In this document: one piece after another, positions 34,275 through 44,350 of the stretch
Position numbering within the stretch: the stretch's first letter is position 1
Layout of the letters: every line of letters starts with the position of its first letter
Assembly (NCBI RefSeq): GCF_029238675.1
Contig: NZ_JAQWFR010000001.1
Coordinates: 1 to 56,197, forward strand
Length of the DNA: 56,197 bases
Direction: 5' to 3'
From: Oceanicoccus sp.
GTDB lineage: Bacteria; Pseudomonadota; Gammaproteobacteria; Pseudomonadales; Dasaniaceae
Program-made: the position numbers and the translations under genes
The notes under the pieces: model-generated
What the model saw: only the letters and a program-made list of their open reading frames with translations
The model's database searches: none
Told to the model about the DNA's origin: nothing

Positions 34275-34961
34275 TCAATGATTTACATAGCGGGTGGGAT
34301 CTGGCAGGCCAGCTTGCTCAAAACCCTCTTTGCGCAGATAGCAGCTGTCGCATTTGCCGCAGGCTTCGCCTCGCTCATTGGCTTGGTAGCAGGAGACGGT
34401 CAGACTGTAATCTACGCCTAATTCAGCGCCTCTTTGGGCGATTTCGCCCTTGGTCAGGTGCATTAGCGGGGTGCGGATTTTCAAGCGCCCCCCTTCTACG
34501 CCTACCTTTGTGGCCAGGTTCGCCATTTTTTCGTAGGCATCTATATAGTCGGGACGGCAATCGGGGTAGCCGCTGTAGTCGACGGCGTTGACGCCGATAA
34601 AGATATCGTTGGCTCCCAGCACTTCTGCCCAGCCCAAAGCAATGGAGAGAAAGACGGTATTTCTGGCTGGGACGTAGGTGACAGGGATGCCCTGGGCATC
34701 ATCGTCGTGTTCCGGGACTTCGATATCATCGTCGGTCAGGGCTGAGCCGCCAATGCTACTGAGGTCTAATTTGATGACCTTATGCTCTACCGCACCCATT
34801 TGGGCGGAAATTTTCTTGGCGGCAACCAGTTCTGAATGAGTGCGCTGGCCGTAATCAAAACCCAGGGTATAGCAGCTATAGCCTTCGGCGATGGCCATGG
34901 CTAATACGGTGGCTGAGTCCAGACCACCTGAAACAAGGATAACGGCTTTTTTATCTGACAT
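34275..34961 (-). CDS. queC: 7-cyano-7-deazaguanine synthase QueC
   Basis: A 228-residue ATP-dependent enzyme making preQ0 from 7-carboxy-7-deazaguanine and ammonia for tRNA queuosine. The PP-loop is [12 protein letters not shown] (about 10-21), [10 protein letters not shown] follows near 98, and the C-terminal zinc site is [17 protein letters not shown] (four Cys). Length is normal. It follows queE by 36 bases on the same strand. Confidence 0.97.
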   Translation of the reverse strand: MSDKKAVILVSGGLDSATVLAMAIAEGYSCYTLGFDYGQRTHSELVAAKKISAQMGAVEHKVIKLDLSSIGGSALTDDDIEVPEHDDDAQGIPVTYVPARNTVFLSIALGWAEVLGANDIFIGVNAVDYSGYPDCRPDYIDAYEKMANLATKVGVEGGRLKIRTPLMHLTKGEIAQRGAELGVDYSLTVSCYQANERGEACGKCDSCYLRKEGFEQAGLPDPTRYVNH

Positions 34962-34997
34962 GATTTTTCTCTGGTAGCTTTTCTGGATGATTAGGGC

Positions 34998-35645
34998 TTA
35001 ATGACCGGCAGCATCATCCCATAGTAGTTTATGCATTTGTAGCTGTAGCCGAACTGGCAAGTTGTCCGCCAAAATCCATTCAGCCAACTCCCTGGCATGA
35101 ACTTGACCGAAGCTTGGGGAGAATAGAATTTCATCGACTTTATCAGCCAGTCGATACTCGTCCATTTTAAATCTGGCCCACTCGTAGTCGCCGCGATTAC
35201 AGATTACAAATTTCACCTGATCCTGTTGTGACAGATGATCGATATTCTCATAGAGATTGCGTGAGACTTCATTGGAGGCCGGAGTTTTTAAATCCATCAC
35301 CGTCACAACTCTTGGGTCAACACCCTCGAGAGTAATGGCGCCACTGGTCTCTAACGAAACTTCATAGCCTTGATTACACAGCTCGGTCAGCAAAGGTAAA
35401 CAGTTAGGTTGGGCAAGGGGTTCGCCGCCGGTAACGGTGACATAACGTGGCTTATGGCTGGCCACTTCTTCAAGGATAGATTGCTGCGTTCTTTTTTCAC
35501 CGCCGTGAAAGGCGTACTCGGTATCGCAATAGCCACAACGTAATGGGCAGCCGGTCAAACGCACAAAAACCGTGGGCAAGCCAACGGTTCTGGTTTCTCC
35601 CTGCAGGGAGTAGAAGATTTCAGTAATTCTTAGGTCGGTCATCAA
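34998..35645 (-). CDS. queE: 7-carboxy-7-deazaguanine synthase QueE
   Basis: A 215-residue radical SAM enzyme that converts carboxytetrahydropterin to 7-carboxy-7-deazaguanine in queuosine synthesis. The iron-sulfur cluster motif is CPLRCGYC (CxxxCxxC, about 33-40), with SLQGE before it and TGGEP (about 72-76) for SAM. The first two codons are both ATG, so the start may be 35645 or 35642. It lies 52 bases after cpoB and leads into queC; the order cpoB-queE-queC is conserved in Pseudomonas-type genomes. Confidence 0.96.
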   Translation of the reverse strand: MMTDLRITEIFYSLQGETRTVGLPTVFVRLTGCPLRCGYCDTEYAFHGGEKRTQQSILEEVASHKPRYVTVTGGEPLAQPNCLPLLTELCNQGYEVSLETSGAITLEGVDPRVVTVMDLKTPASNEVSRNLYENIDHLSQQDQVKFVICNRGDYEWARFKMDEYRLADKVDEILFSPSFGQVHARELAEWILADNLPVRLQLQMHKLLWDDAAGH

Positions 35646-35697
35646 TGGTTGCCGGTACTATATAGTCCAACTACCAACGCTAATTACGTTAAGTATT

Positions 35698-36501
35698 TTA
35701 GTAATTAGCGCTGATAAACTGTCTAGCTTTATCTGCTGCGGATGAGTTGGTGCCCTTATTGTATTTTGAAACGACTTCTTCCAGCAATCCACGGGCTTTG
35801 TTCTTGTCACCTTTCAGGAAGTACACTTTACCCAATTTATACATAGCATCTGGGACTTTAACATGGGTTGGGTATTGGTCCAGCAATTGGGTAAAGGATT
35901 GCCGGGCAGCTTCCAGGTCCTGCGGGGTAATCACTTGATACAGCTCGCCCATCCAGTAATAGCTATTGGGTGTGTATTTACCCTGGGGGAAATCAACCAT
36001 AAACTGTTTAAAGGCTTCTAAGGCTTCATCAAAGCGACGCTCGGTAACCAACTGGTAGGCTGCGTCGTAGGCTTCTTTTTCACCGGCGGCAGCTACCACA
36101 GTTAATGCTGAACCACCGCCAACCGCAGCAGTGAGTGCAGCTACGGTATTATTATCACTGGCTGCAACCGCAGGAGCACTGGCCACTTCACCCAGCCTGC
36201 GGTCCAAGTCAATATAACGCTCCCTATTTTGTTCTTTGACTTGTTTTAGCAGGTAAGCCTGCTCTTCTACCACACCACGTAGTTGCATCACTTCCTGTTG
36301 CAGCAATTGCAGTTGATAAAATAATTCACCCTGCCCGCTGCTATCAGCCGGTGCAGGTACCGCGCCTTTATTGGCAGGTTCACTTGCTGCGGCAGTATCA
36401 ATACTGGCATCAACGATAGGAGCCTGGGCAAATGTAATGGCGCTATAAACAAAAGCCGCGCTAGCAAGTAGCGCGGCATAATTTTTAAAACTCATAGACA
36501 T
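35698..36501 (-). CDS. cpoB: Tol-Pal accessory protein CpoB (YbgF)
   Basis: A 267-residue periplasmic protein with a signal peptide (residues 1-26, ending TFAQA). A coiled-coil segment follows (LFYQLQLLQQEVMQLRG to about 105), then a Gly/Ala linker, then a TPR domain (about 145-267: YQLVTERRFDEALEAFKQF, YWMGELYQV, AMYKLGKVYFLKG). CpoB joins peptidoglycan synthesis to Tol-Pal during division. It directly follows pal, as usual. Confidence 0.95.
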   Translation of the reverse strand: MSMSFKNYAALLASAAFVYSAITFAQAPIVDASIDTAAASEPANKGAVPAPADSSGQGELFYQLQLLQQEVMQLRGVVEEQAYLLKQVKEQNRERYIDLDRRLGEVASAPAVAASDNNTVAALTAAVGGGSALTVVAAAGEKEAYDAAYQLVTERRFDEALEAFKQFMVDFPQGKYTPNSYYWMGELYQVITPQDLEAARQSFTQLLDQYPTHVKVPDAMYKLGKVYFLKGDKNKARGLLEEVVSKYNKGTNSSAADKARQFISANY

Positions 36502-36573
36502 AAGACTTGTTCTATTGTCAGTGTCAAATTAAACGTTGCTTAAATAGTTTTCAAAAACGAAAGTTATCGAAAG

Positions 36574-37086
36574 TTATTTAAGTTCAACGCGACGATTTTG
36601 GCTCCAGGCTGAGTCGCCAGAACCAGAAGCTACTGGACGCTCTTCACCGTAGCTTACAGTTTCAACACGGTAACGGGCAACGCCGTTGATGATCAGGTAG
36701 TTGGCAATCGCATTGGCGCGACGCTCACCCAAAGCCATATTGTATTCACGAGTACCGCGCTCATCGGCGTGACCCTCTAAACGTACTTTGGCGTTGTTAT
36801 CTTTTAACACAGCAACCTGGGCGTCCAGTGCTGCGCGAGTGTCTGCAGATAGTGTGGCCTGGTCAAAATCAAAGTAGAACACTGTCTGCAGATTGGCGGC
36901 AGCTTCTTCAGCAGCTTTACGAGCAGCTTCTTCTTCAGCAGCTTCCATGGCAGCAGCTTCAGCGGCGGCTTGCTCAGCGGCTGCGGCAGCAGCGGCGTCA
37001 TCATCAGAGGTGTCAGTGCTGGCACAACCTACTAGTAGAGTGGCAGCGAAGATAGCACTTAGAAGTTTAAGTTTATTGATTTCCAT
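36574..37086 (-). CDS. pal: Peptidoglycan-associated lipoprotein Pal
   Basis: A 170-residue outer-membrane lipoprotein with lipobox LLVGC (Cys 21), an unusually long Ala/Glu linker of about 40 residues, and an OmpA-like domain (FYFDFDQATL through AWSQNRRVELK). The peptidoglycan-binding motif is LEGHADERGTREYN. I set the start at ATG 37086 because AGGA is six bases upstream; the ATG at 37092 has the same AGGA with no spacing. It binds peptidoglycan and TolB. Unlike most tol clusters, 335 bases separate it from tolB, and that gap holds phased repeats. Confidence 0.96.
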   Translation of the reverse strand: MEINKLKLLSAIFAATLLVGCASTDTSDDDAAAAAAAEQAAAEAAAMEAAEEEAARKAAEEAAANLQTVFYFDFDQATLSADTRAALDAQVAVLKDNNAKVRLEGHADERGTREYNMALGERRANAIANYLIINGVARYRVETVSYGEERPVASGSGDSAWSQNRRVELK

Positions 37087-37149
37087 GTTCATTCCTAGAT
37101 AGTCAAGTTGGCAAATGGGTGTTTATTTTTCGTCAGTCTTAATACAACC

Positions 37150-37185
37150 GGTAACAATAGGTAACTTCGGGTAACTTTATTACCC
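37150..37185. promoter_or_regulatory. Three phased GGTAAC repeats and an inverted repeat before pal
   Basis: GGTAAC occurs at 37150, 37160 and 37170, exactly one helical turn apart (GTTACC on the pal sense strand). The last unit overlaps an inverted repeat GGGTAA-CTTTA-TTACCC (37169-37185). The block is about 65 bases upstream of the pal start, in a 335-base gap between tolB and pal. It looks like an array of contacts on one helix face for a regulator. Confidence 0.6.
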
Positions 37186-37421
37186 TGTTTGGCAAAAGCC
37201 TGATCAGAAAGGTGCTAATAGTGTTTGACTCACTACAGCTAGAGCATAGTCTAGCTGCAAATTATGATATCGGCCATATATAGAAGGCTATGTTTGTCCT
37301 TAATTACTGCATTTTACGGTGATCTGGCTCAAAGTCACTAGCTAATAGCAAAATCTTAGGCTGTTACCGTCAAATGCATCACAACGCCGCTAATTAAGAG
37401 CCTAACTATTAGCCAGCCTAA

Positions 37422-38708
37422 CTATTTCATATAGGGTGACCAGGCAGGCTCCCTGACCTCACCAAAACGAGAAGGTAAACGAAACTTTACCCCACCGTCT
37501 AAAGACACCGCCGCCAGAATGCCTTTGCCCTGATATTTGGTAGCATAAAGCAGCATGGCACCATTGGGTGAAATACTTGGGGATTCATCCAAACTGGTTT
37601 CTGTCAGGATATTAATGCTGCCCCGTTCAATATCCAGCATGGCAATATGGTAGTTGCCGTTATTGCGGTGCACCATAATGATCCCGCTACCATCAGGCAC
37701 CACCCGCGCCCTGGCATTGTAATCCCCCTCAAAGGTCACTCGCTCTTCATAGCCATTGGCCAGTGTGACCTGGTAAATCTGGGGTTTGCCACCCCGGTCG
37801 GAGGTGTAAATAATGGATTTGCCATCGGGCATCCAGGCGGGTTCGGTATCAATGGCAAAATGGCGGGTAACACGCTTTAGTGTGCGGGTGGCGATATCCA
37901 TCACATAGATATCGGGGCTGCCATCTTTGGATAACACCATGGCTAATTGCTTGCCATCCGGAGACCACGAAGGCGCGCCATTTAAACCTTTGTAATTGGT
38001 TAGCTGGGTGCGCTCACCGGTTTTCAGGTTGTGCATAAAGATGGCAGCTCTGGTGGTTTCAAAAGACACATAGGCAATACGCTCACCATCAGGGGCCCAT
38101 GTAGGCGTGACCAGAGGGTCATCGCTTTCAAACACCACACTCTCATTGGCACCATCAACATCGGATACCAACAGTCGGTAGGTAAACTCGCCATTGCCCC
38201 GTTCGATAGCCGAGATATAGAGCAGGCGGGTACTAAAGGCACCGCGAATACCGGTCAGCTTTTCATAAACGCCGTCGCTAACCTTGTGGGCAATATTGCG
38301 CAGGGAATTAACATCACCATTAACGCGATTACTCAGTACTTTTCTCTGGGTATACACATCGAACATTTCATATTCCGCCACCAGGCCTTCAGCGGTTGGC
38401 AGTATTTTGCCAACCACGAGATAGTCGACATTCAATGCTCGCCAGTCGCGGTAGTAAACCTCGCTGGCTTGCTGCGGGCTGCCCAACATATCGTCACGGC
38501 TAACGGGCGCAAACTGGCCGGTGCGTTTTAGGTCTGCCTCAATAATTGCAGCGACATCTTCCCTGGCAACGCCCACCCCCTGCCAGCCAAAAGGCACAAT
38601 AGCTATAGAGGTAGGATTGTCGCGACCTTTGGTGATTTCTATAGTCAGTTGAGCCCATGAAGCAGAGCAGGCCAATAGGGATAAGATAACTAATGCAGCG
38701 CGTATCAC
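37422..38708 (-). CDS. tolB: Tol-Pal protein TolB
   Basis: A 428-residue periplasmic protein with a signal peptide (residues 1-19, ending SWA), an N-terminal alpha/beta domain, and a six-bladed propeller with repeated PxWSPDGxxxAYxS motifs (PTWAPDGERIAYVS, PSWSPDGKQLAMV, PAWMPDGKSIIYTSD). TolB binds Pal and, through its N-terminal segment, TolA. Its first four bases overlap the tolA stop, so translation is coupled. Confidence 0.97.
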   Translation of the reverse strand: MIRAALVILSLLACSASWAQLTIEITKGRDNPTSIAIVPFGWQGVGVAREDVAAIIEADLKRTGQFAPVSRDDMLGSPQQASEVYYRDWRALNVDYLVVGKILPTAEGLVAEYEMFDVYTQRKVLSNRVNGDVNSLRNIAHKVSDGVYEKLTGIRGAFSTRLLYISAIERGNGEFTYRLLVSDVDGANESVVFESDDPLVTPTWAPDGERIAYVSFETTRAAIFMHNLKTGERTQLTNYKGLNGAPSWSPDGKQLAMVLSKDGSPDIYVMDIATRTLKRVTRHFAIDTEPAWMPDGKSIIYTSDRGGKPQIYQVTLANGYEERVTFEGDYNARARVVPDGSGIIMVHRNNGNYHIAMLDIERGSINILTETSLDESPSISPNGAMLLYATKYQGKGILAAVSLDGGVKFRLPSRFGEVREPAWSPYMK

Positions 38709-39472
38709 AGGCGCAAATCCTCCGGTTTGAATTTTAAACGTAAACGGCGAAAGTATTGTTCAAATACTCTGGCGGGTAATTGTTGTATTTCCGGGAAACG
38801 CTCGGCTTTTAGTACGGCGGTTTCTGCGGAGCGGTCAAAGGCGGCATTGCCGCTACTGCGCACAATTTCTACACTGACGACTTCGCCCGTTGGCACCATG
38901 CGCAATATTAATTCTGCTTCCATACTATTGCGAGCGCTAGGGGGTCGATTCCAGTTACGCTGGATAACGTCAGTGATCAAGGCGATATAACTATTAGCCA
39001 TTTCTGTATCATTTAAAAATTGCTGCTCTGCATTTTCCTGCGCGATAGCATCGGCTAATTCCTGCTCGGATTGACGCTGTAAGCGCTGCTGTTCAGCCAG
39101 GCGATCCGCTTCCTGTTGTTTGAGCTGTTGTTTAAGTTGTTGTTTAGCACGTTCCGCCTCAAGGGCTTTTTGCTGTTGCTGCTTTTGCAGCCTGGCCTGT
39201 TGTTCTTGCTGGCGCTTTTTCTCTGCCTGCCGCTTTTGTTCTGCCGCTTTCTGTTTGGCCTTACTCGTGTCTTTTTTTGAGGTGGTCTTTTTGGGTTTGG
39301 CTGGCTTTTTAGCTTTGGGCTTTTCCAGGGTGACCAACTCGGCACGAATATACTCGGTCGCGGCACGCTTAACCATTGGCCGGGTTTCCGGCATATCGAT
39401 TAAGATAATCGCCAAAATAGCACCATGAAAAAAAAGGGTGACGAGTAGCGGTAAAGTCAGTGACTTATACAT
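38705..39472 (-). CDS. tolA: Tol-Pal protein TolA
   Basis: A 255-residue inner-membrane protein with an N-terminal span (LTLPLLVTLFFHGAILAIIL), a long Lys/Gln/Ala helical domain (about 55-145), and a periplasmic C-terminal domain (about 160-255) that ends in a TonB-like fold (SVEIVRSSGNAAFDRSAETA). It transmits the proton-motive force from TolQR to Pal. The helical domain is short compared with E. coli TolA (421 residues). It begins seven bases after tolR. Confidence 0.94.
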   Translation of the reverse strand: MYKSLTLPLLVTLFFHGAILAIILIDMPETRPMVKRAATEYIRAELVTLEKPKAKKPAKPKKTTSKKDTSKAKQKAAEQKRQAEKKRQQEQQARLQKQQQQKALEAERAKQQLKQQLKQQEADRLAEQQRLQRQSEQELADAIAQENAEQQFLNDTEMANSYIALITDVIQRNWNRPPSARNSMEAELILRMVPTGEVVSVEIVRSSGNAAFDRSAETAVLKAERFPEIQQLPARVFEQYFRRLRLKFKPEDLRL

Positions 39473-39479
39473 AATCCGG

Positions 39480-39899
39480 TTAGGGGTTTTCCGTCACTAG
39501 GCCAACCGCAGGGGCGCCGGCTGCTTGCAGGGCCGCCATCAGCTCAACCACATTGCCGTAGGGTACGCTGGTATCACCCCAGACCAGTACTGTGGTTTCT
39601 GGTTTGCGGCGAATAATTTTGCTGACTTTATCCTGCACCACGGCTAAAGACTGTGACTTTTCTTCATCTTTACCGAGGTTAAGGTAGTAGCTGCCATCGG
39701 CTTTTACCGAAACAATTAAAGGCTCATCAGTTTGCTTACCCACCGGCACCGCTGCTGCTTTTGGCAACTCAACTTTGACCCCCTGCATTAACATGGGGGC
39801 AGTTACCATAAAAATAATCAGCAGCACCAACATAACATCGATATAAGGTACGACGTTGATTTCGGCCATGGGCTTGCGCCGTTTATGTCGTCTGGACAT
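39480..39899 (-). CDS. tolR: Tol-Pal protein TolR
   Basis: A 139-residue ExbD/TolR protein. After a basic start (MSRRHKRRKPMAEINVVP) is the single membrane span, with the essential Asp in PYIDVMLVLL. The periplasmic domain follows. With TolQ it forms the proton channel that drives TolA. It starts seven bases after tolQ. Confidence 0.96.
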   Translation of the reverse strand: MSRRHKRRKPMAEINVVPYIDVMLVLLIIFMVTAPMLMQGVKVELPKAAAVPVGKQTDEPLIVSVKADGSYYLNLGKDEEKSQSLAVVQDKVSKIIRRKPETTVLVWGDTSVPYGNVVELMAALQAAGAPAVGLVTENP

Positions 39900-39906
39900 G
39901 ATTAAC

Positions 39907-40692
39907 CTAGCCTTTTACGCGGGGTGAGGGTGAAGCGGGGTTAGGCCCTTTTGCTGCTGGCTTAGCCGGTTTGGCCGGAGCAGGTTGTGACGCTACAGCT
40001 GGCTGTGCGCTGAGGGCCTGGCGGTGCAAAATGCTGTAAAACTCATCACTAAAGGTTTCGTATTTATTCAGCAGCACTTCAACGTTGGCGGAATAACGGT
40101 TATAGGCAACCACAGCGGGGATTGCGGCAAACAGGCCCATAGCCGTTGCCACCAAAGCTTCTGATATACCCGGTGCAACGGTGGCAAGTGTCGCCTGAGT
40201 CATGGTGGATAGCGCCTGGAAAGACGTCATAATCCCCCACACGGTACCAAATAAACCAACATAAGGGCTGGTAGAACCCACCGTTGCAAGAAATGGCAAA
40301 TGTTTATCCATCTGTTCTTCTTCCCGTGCACTGGCTACGCGCATGGCACGTTGTGCACCTTCCATCACTGCGTCGGAATCAACACCCACTTGCTGACGTA
40401 GACGGGAGAATTCTTTAAAGCCTGCGCGAAAGATGCTTTCCATCCCCACAAAGTTATTACCGGAAGCATCGGCCTGTGCTGATCCCTGGCGAAACAGCTG
40501 GCTAAGGTCCATACCAGACCAAAATTGCTGTTCAAAATGAAGCCGGGCCCGGGTGCAGGCGCGAAAGTAAAAACCCCGCTGAATAATCATAAACCATGAA
40601 ATAACAGAGGCGAGAAACAGGATAAACATCACTGTCTGCACGGTTAAGCTGGCCCCGGCAACTAATTGCCATACCGATAAATCTTCAGCCAC
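39907..40692 (-). CDS. tolQ: Tol-Pal protein TolQ
   Basis: A 261-residue ExbB/TolQ/MotA-family membrane protein with three spans (about 15-38, 135-160, 170-200). The conserved segments TVGSTSPYVGLFGTVWGIM and ISEALVATAMGLFAAIPAVVAYN are present. About 33 extra residues at the C-terminus are Pro/Ala/Lys-rich (SQPAPAKPAKPAAKG) and not typical of TolQ (about 230 residues); they are probably cytosolic and unstructured. Confidence 0.95.
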   Translation of the reverse strand: MAEDLSVWQLVAGASLTVQTVMFILFLASVISWFMIIQRGFYFRACTRARLHFEQQFWSGMDLSQLFRQGSAQADASGNNFVGMESIFRAGFKEFSRLRQQVGVDSDAVMEGAQRAMRVASAREEEQMDKHLPFLATVGSTSPYVGLFGTVWGIMTSFQALSTMTQATLATVAPGISEALVATAMGLFAAIPAVVAYNRYSANVEVLLNKYETFSDEFYSILHRQALSAQPAVASQPAPAKPAKPAAKGPNPASPSPRVKG

Positions 40693-40733
40693 TGGTTTTT
40701 TACTCCCTTTAATATAGGTTTAAATGGTTGTTA

Positions 40734-41150
40734 CTAGTTATTTAGTGCTGATATTAACTCAGCTGGTATCCGCTTTGGTTTTATTGCCTGCTTGTCCACG
40801 CAGGTCAGTTTGACTTCGGCACGACAAAGCAGTTCCCTGCCCTGATCATTGAGCCGATAAACCTGTTGCTCCATTAACATATAGGCTTTGCCCAGTTTGG
40901 AAATCTCCGCCGTTACTGCAAGCTGGTCATCCAAACGAGCAGGTAACAGGTAGTCACTGCTAATACCATGCACCACAAACATCAAATCCGCATCAAAAAT
41001 AAACTGTTTACCAAAGCCCAGGCTGCGCATAAATTCGGTGCGGGCCCGCTCCATAAATTTTAGATAATTAACGTAGTAAACGATACCCCCTGCATCGGTA
41101 TCTTCGATATATACACGCAGGGGCCATTCAAAAGCTGCTGAATTATTCAT
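40734..41150 (-). CDS. ybgC: Acyl-CoA thioesterase YbgC
   Basis: A 138-residue hotdog-fold thioesterase. The catalytic motif is [19 protein letters not shown] (about 14-32), with Asp and Tyr in the usual places, and FMERARTEF follows. It hydrolyses short or long acyl-CoA/ACP and accompanies tol genes in most proteobacteria. I place the start at ATG 41150, inside the end of ruvB (8-base overlap); an upstream in-frame ATG would add 41 residues that are only antisense-free ruvB sequence. Confidence 0.94.
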   Translation of the reverse strand: MNNSAAFEWPLRVYIEDTDAGGIVYYVNYLKFMERARTEFMRSLGFGKQFIFDADLMFVVHGISSDYLLPARLDDQLAVTAEISKLGKAYMLMEQQVYRLNDQGRELLCRAEVKLTCVDKQAIKPKRIPAELISALNN

Positions 41151-42225
41151 CGTCGAACAGTGCTTTGGTTTGAGGGGTCTCATCGGTATGGCTGAGCATT
41201 TTTTCCCGGTCATTATTTTGCGGAATATCCAGGCCAAAATGCAGGTAGGCATTGCGAGTGGCCATACGACCACGGGGTGTTCTAACGATATAGCCTTGTT
41301 GAATCAAATAGGGCTCTAACACATCTTCTATTGTGCCGCGTTCTTCGCTAATAGCTGCCGCTAAACTATCAACGCCGACTGGACCACCATCAAACTTTTC
41401 AATAAGCGCCAATAGTAGGCGGCGGTCAAGGTGATCAAAACCATGCTGGTCAACATTGAGCATATCCAGCGCTTTATCGGCGATAGTTTTGTTCACAGTG
41501 CCATTGCCTTTGACTTCGGCGTAGTCTCGAACCCGTCTTAATAAGCGATTGGCAATGCGGGGCGTACCTCTTGAGCGGCGGGCGATTTCCCGGGCGCCAT
41601 TTTTATCCATCTCAACATCGAGAATATCAGCAGAGCGGCCCACAATATGGGTTAGGTCTTCGGTGTTATAAAACTCCAACCGTTGCACAATACCAAAACG
41701 GTCTCGCAGCGGTGAGGTCAACAAGCCCGCTCTTGTGGTAGCGCCAACCAGGGTAAACGGGGGTAAATCCAGTTTAATCGAGCGCGCCGCCGGGCCTTCG
41801 CCAATCATAATATCCAATTGGTAATCTTCCATCGCTGGATACAGCACTTCTTCTATATGGGGGCTTAAGCGGTGAATCTCATCGATAAACAGTACATCAC
41901 CCGGCTCAAGGTTGGTCATTAAGGCGGCTAAGTCACCGGCTTTTTCTAATACCGGGCCAGAGGTGGTTTTTAATGACACGCCCATTTCTGTAGCCAGGAT
42001 ATTAGCCAGGGTAGTTTTACCCAAACCGGGAGGGCCAAAAATAAGCGTATGATCCAGGGGTTCGTTGCGGAGTTTGGCCGCGCTAACAAAGATATCCATC
42101 TGTTCGCGCACCACTGGCTGGCCAACATATTCCGCCAGGGTTTTGGGGCGAATAGCGCGGTCATTGATCTCTTCGCTGCGGTTATTGTCCACAGCCGCTG
42201 AGACTAAGCGATCTTCTTCTATCAT
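41143..42225 (-). CDS. ruvB: Holliday junction helicase motor RuvB
   Basis: A 360-residue AAA+ ATPase with Walker [12 protein letters not shown] (about 64-74), Walker [10 protein letters not shown], sensor region [15 protein letters not shown], and the C-terminal winged helix ([16 protein letters not shown]). The C-terminal about 25 residues are acidic. Its ATG overlaps the last base of ruvA as TAATG. Confidence 0.98.
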   Translation of the reverse strand: MIEEDRLVSAAVDNNRSEEINDRAIRPKTLAEYVGQPVVREQMDIFVSAAKLRNEPLDHTLIFGPPGLGKTTLANILATEMGVSLKTTSGPVLEKAGDLAALMTNLEPGDVLFIDEIHRLSPHIEEVLYPAMEDYQLDIMIGEGPAARSIKLDLPPFTLVGATTRAGLLTSPLRDRFGIVQRLEFYNTEDLTHIVGRSADILDVEMDKNGAREIARRSRGTPRIANRLLRRVRDYAEVKGNGTVNKTIADKALDMLNVDQHGFDHLDRRLLLALIEKFDGGPVGVDSLAAAISEERGTIEDVLEPYLIQQGYIVRTPRGRMATRNAYLHFGLDIPQNNDREKMLSHTDETPQTKALFDDE

Positions 42226-42830
42226 TAAGACACCATATTTTTCAACGCCATCCGAATCAGCGCTTCACTGCTGTCCATACTAGCATCATTCACCGCGGCA
42301 ATCGCCTTGCTGGCTTCTGCGGGTTTATAACCCAAGGCAACCAGTGCGCTTTCTGCCTCGGCCAATATGCCATTGGCAGAAGCGGGGCTGGCACTATTAT
42401 TACTGACGGCAGTACCGTTGATAGCCCAGTCTTTCAACCTGTCTTTCATTTCTACTAATAAACGCTCGGCAGTTTTTTTGCCAACGCCGGGCAACCTTAC
42501 CAACGAGGCGGTATCGCCATCGCGAACGCAGCGGACAAAATCATCGGACTCAATACCCGATAAGATCGTTAACGCCAGTTTGGGGCCAACACCATTCACT
42601 TTGATCAGCGTCCGAAATAAGCTGCGTTCACGTAATTCGGCAAAACCATACAGTAGCTGGGCATCTTCACGCACTACAAAATGGGTATGTAAGGTCACCG
42701 ACTTACCCACTTCCGGTAACTGATAAATGGTGGTCATGGGGACTTGCACCTCATAACCGACACCGTTGACATCAATCACTATTTCCGGGGCCTGTTTTAC
42801 CAGAATCACACCCTGTAGCCTGCCGATCAT
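42225..42830 (-). CDS. ruvA: Holliday junction DNA-binding subunit RuvA
   Basis: A 201-residue protein with an N-terminal OB fold ([12 protein letters not shown]), a double helix-hairpin-helix ([18 protein letters not shown] and [17 protein letters not shown]), and a C-terminal domain that touches RuvB ([11 protein letters not shown]). The start ATG 42830 has AAGG just upstream and gives the usual family N-terminus. It is 25 bases after ruvC. Confidence 0.97.
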   Translation of the reverse strand: MIGRLQGVILVKQAPEIVIDVNGVGYEVQVPMTTIYQLPEVGKSVTLHTHFVVREDAQLLYGFAELRERSLFRTLIKVNGVGPKLALTILSGIESDDFVRCVRDGDTASLVRLPGVGKKTAERLLVEMKDRLKDWAINGTAVSNNSASPASANGILAEAESALVALGYKPAEASKAIAAVNDASMDSSEALIRMALKNMVS

Positions 42831-42855
42831 AAACCTTCCTCTATTGTTCTCATTA

Positions 42856-43377
42856 CTAGCGCAGGCGCCCTCTTCTAACCCGACTGACACCCGCCAAATT
42901 AATCAAGCTGGCCTGGGTGTGGGCATGGCAAATGGCAGCACCCAAAGCATCTGCCGCATCCTCCTGTGGCATGGCCGGCAGTTTTAATAACACTTTGACC
43001 ATATGCTGCACCTGCTCTTTATCCGCCGCACCACTGCCCACCACTGCCTGTTTAATTTGCCGGGCGGAATATTCAGACACCTCTAAATGCTGCGCAACAC
43101 AGGCAGCAATAGCTGCACCACGGGCCTGGCCCAGCTTTAAAGCGGAACCGGCGTTTTTAGCCATAAAGACTTGTTCTATAGCCACTTGCTGGGGGCAATG
43201 GGTTTCGATAATTTCTGCGAGGCTTTGGATCAAGACTTTGATACGTTCGGGGAGCTCTTGCTCAACCGGCAAGCGGATAACGCCACTGGTGACGTAGTCA
43301 TGCTGGTTGCCGTTGACATTGATAATGCCGTAGCCGGTTTTTCTTGAGCCGGGGTCTATCCCGAGAATAAGCGCCAT
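42856..43377 (-). CDS. ruvC: Holliday junction resolvase RuvC
   Basis: A 173-residue endonuclease with the four acidic catalytic residues in [16 protein letters not shown] (Asp 8), AIEQVF (Glu) and [14 protein letters not shown] (two Asp). It cuts Holliday junctions held by RuvAB. It is first of the ruvCAB run; a family A repeat element lies between it and yebC. Confidence 0.97.
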   Translation of the reverse strand: MALILGIDPGSRKTGYGIINVNGNQHDYVTSGVIRLPVEQELPERIKVLIQSLAEIIETHCPQQVAIEQVFMAKNAGSALKLGQARGAAIAACVAQHLEVSEYSARQIKQAVVGSGAADKEQVQHMVKVLLKLPAMPQEDAADALGAAICHAHTQASLINLAGVSRVRRGRLR

Positions 43378-43478
43378 AGTGCTGGTTTTATTGCCATTAT
43401 AGTGCGGCTATTCTGGCAGGATGAGGGGGGTATAACAATAGTTGGAAGGGGAAATTACTGTATTTTTATTCAGTACCC

Positions 43479-43581
43479 CGTCGTTCCCGCGAAGACGGGA
43501 ATCCAGCCTGTATGCTTATGCTGTTATTTCCGCTAAAGCGGAAATCTACAGTACTGGGTTCCCGCCTTCGCGGGAACGACG
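43479..43581 (-). repeat. Family A 103-bp three-hairpin element, copy 3 (inverted)
   Basis: Same 103-bp structure as the copy at 5278 but in reverse orientation and more diverged (CGTCGTTCCC ends, CTACAGTACTGG side). It lies between yebC and ruvC, seven bases after the yebC stop, and so splits an otherwise tight gene run. Confidence 0.88.
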
Positions 43582-43588
43582 GGGGGTG

Positions 43589-44332
43589 TTATTCCAGGGA
43601 TTCCAGAACTGAATCCGGGATATCCGCATTGGTATAGACGTTTTGGATATCATCCAGGTCTTCTAACATATCGACTAAACCCATCACCTTTTCAGCACCG
43701 CTTTTATCCAACTCAACCGTGGTTGAAGGCAACATTGTCACTTCGGCATGGTCAGGGGTTAAACCGGCAGCTACCATCGCATCTTTTACTGACAGGAAGT
43801 CTTCAAAGGCTGTGGTCACATCAATAGAGCCATCATCATTGGCAACCACATCTTCGGCGCCAGCGTCCAAAGCGATTTCCATAATCTGGTCTTCATCGCC
43901 TTCGGCGAAGCTGATTTGGCCGGTGCGGGTAAATAAATAGGCGACGGAACCGTCGGTACCTAAGTTACCACCACGCTTGGAAAAGGCATGGCGAACTTCT
44001 GCCACGGTGCGATTGCGGTTATCAGTTAAACATTCCACTAATACTGCCACACCCGCCGCACCATAACCTTCATAGGTGGCGGCTTCATAATTGTCTTCAT
44101 CATCGGTGCCGGCTCCACGCGCTACCGCTTTATCGATAGTATCGCGCTTCATATTGGCAGTTAGTGCCTTATCGATAATCGCCCGCAAGCCGGGGTTATC
44201 GTCAGGGTTGGGCCCACCCGCTTTAGCGGCAACGACTAATTCGCGAATCAGTTTAGTAAATATTTTTCCCCGCTTGGCATCCTGCGCGGCTTTGCGGTGT
44301 TTAATATTGGCCCATTTACTATGACCTGCCAT
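43589..44332 (-). CDS. yebC: YebC/PmpR-family protein
   Basis: A 247-residue cytosolic protein beginning [20 protein letters not shown], the family signature, followed by [16 protein letters not shown] and [19 protein letters not shown]. Relatives have been described as transcription regulators and as helpers of ribosomes stalled at proline runs. It starts 18 bases after aspS, the usual order. Confidence 0.97.
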   Translation of the reverse strand: MAGHSKWANIKHRKAAQDAKRGKIFTKLIRELVVAAKAGGPNPDDNPGLRAIIDKALTANMKRDTIDKAVARGAGTDDEDNYEAATYEGYGAAGVAVLVECLTDNRNRTVAEVRHAFSKRGGNLGTDGSVAYLFTRTGQISFAEGDEDQIMEIALDAGAEDVVANDDGSIDVTTAFEDFLSVKDAMVAAGLTPDHAEVTMLPSTTVELDKSGAEKVMGLVDMLEDLDDIQNVYTNADIPDSVLESLE

Positions 44333-44350
44333 TGCCTGACTCTCCGTTTC

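Noticed and set aside
38031..38531. 166-codon plus-strand frame inside tolB
   Set aside because: Shadow of tolB; no signals.
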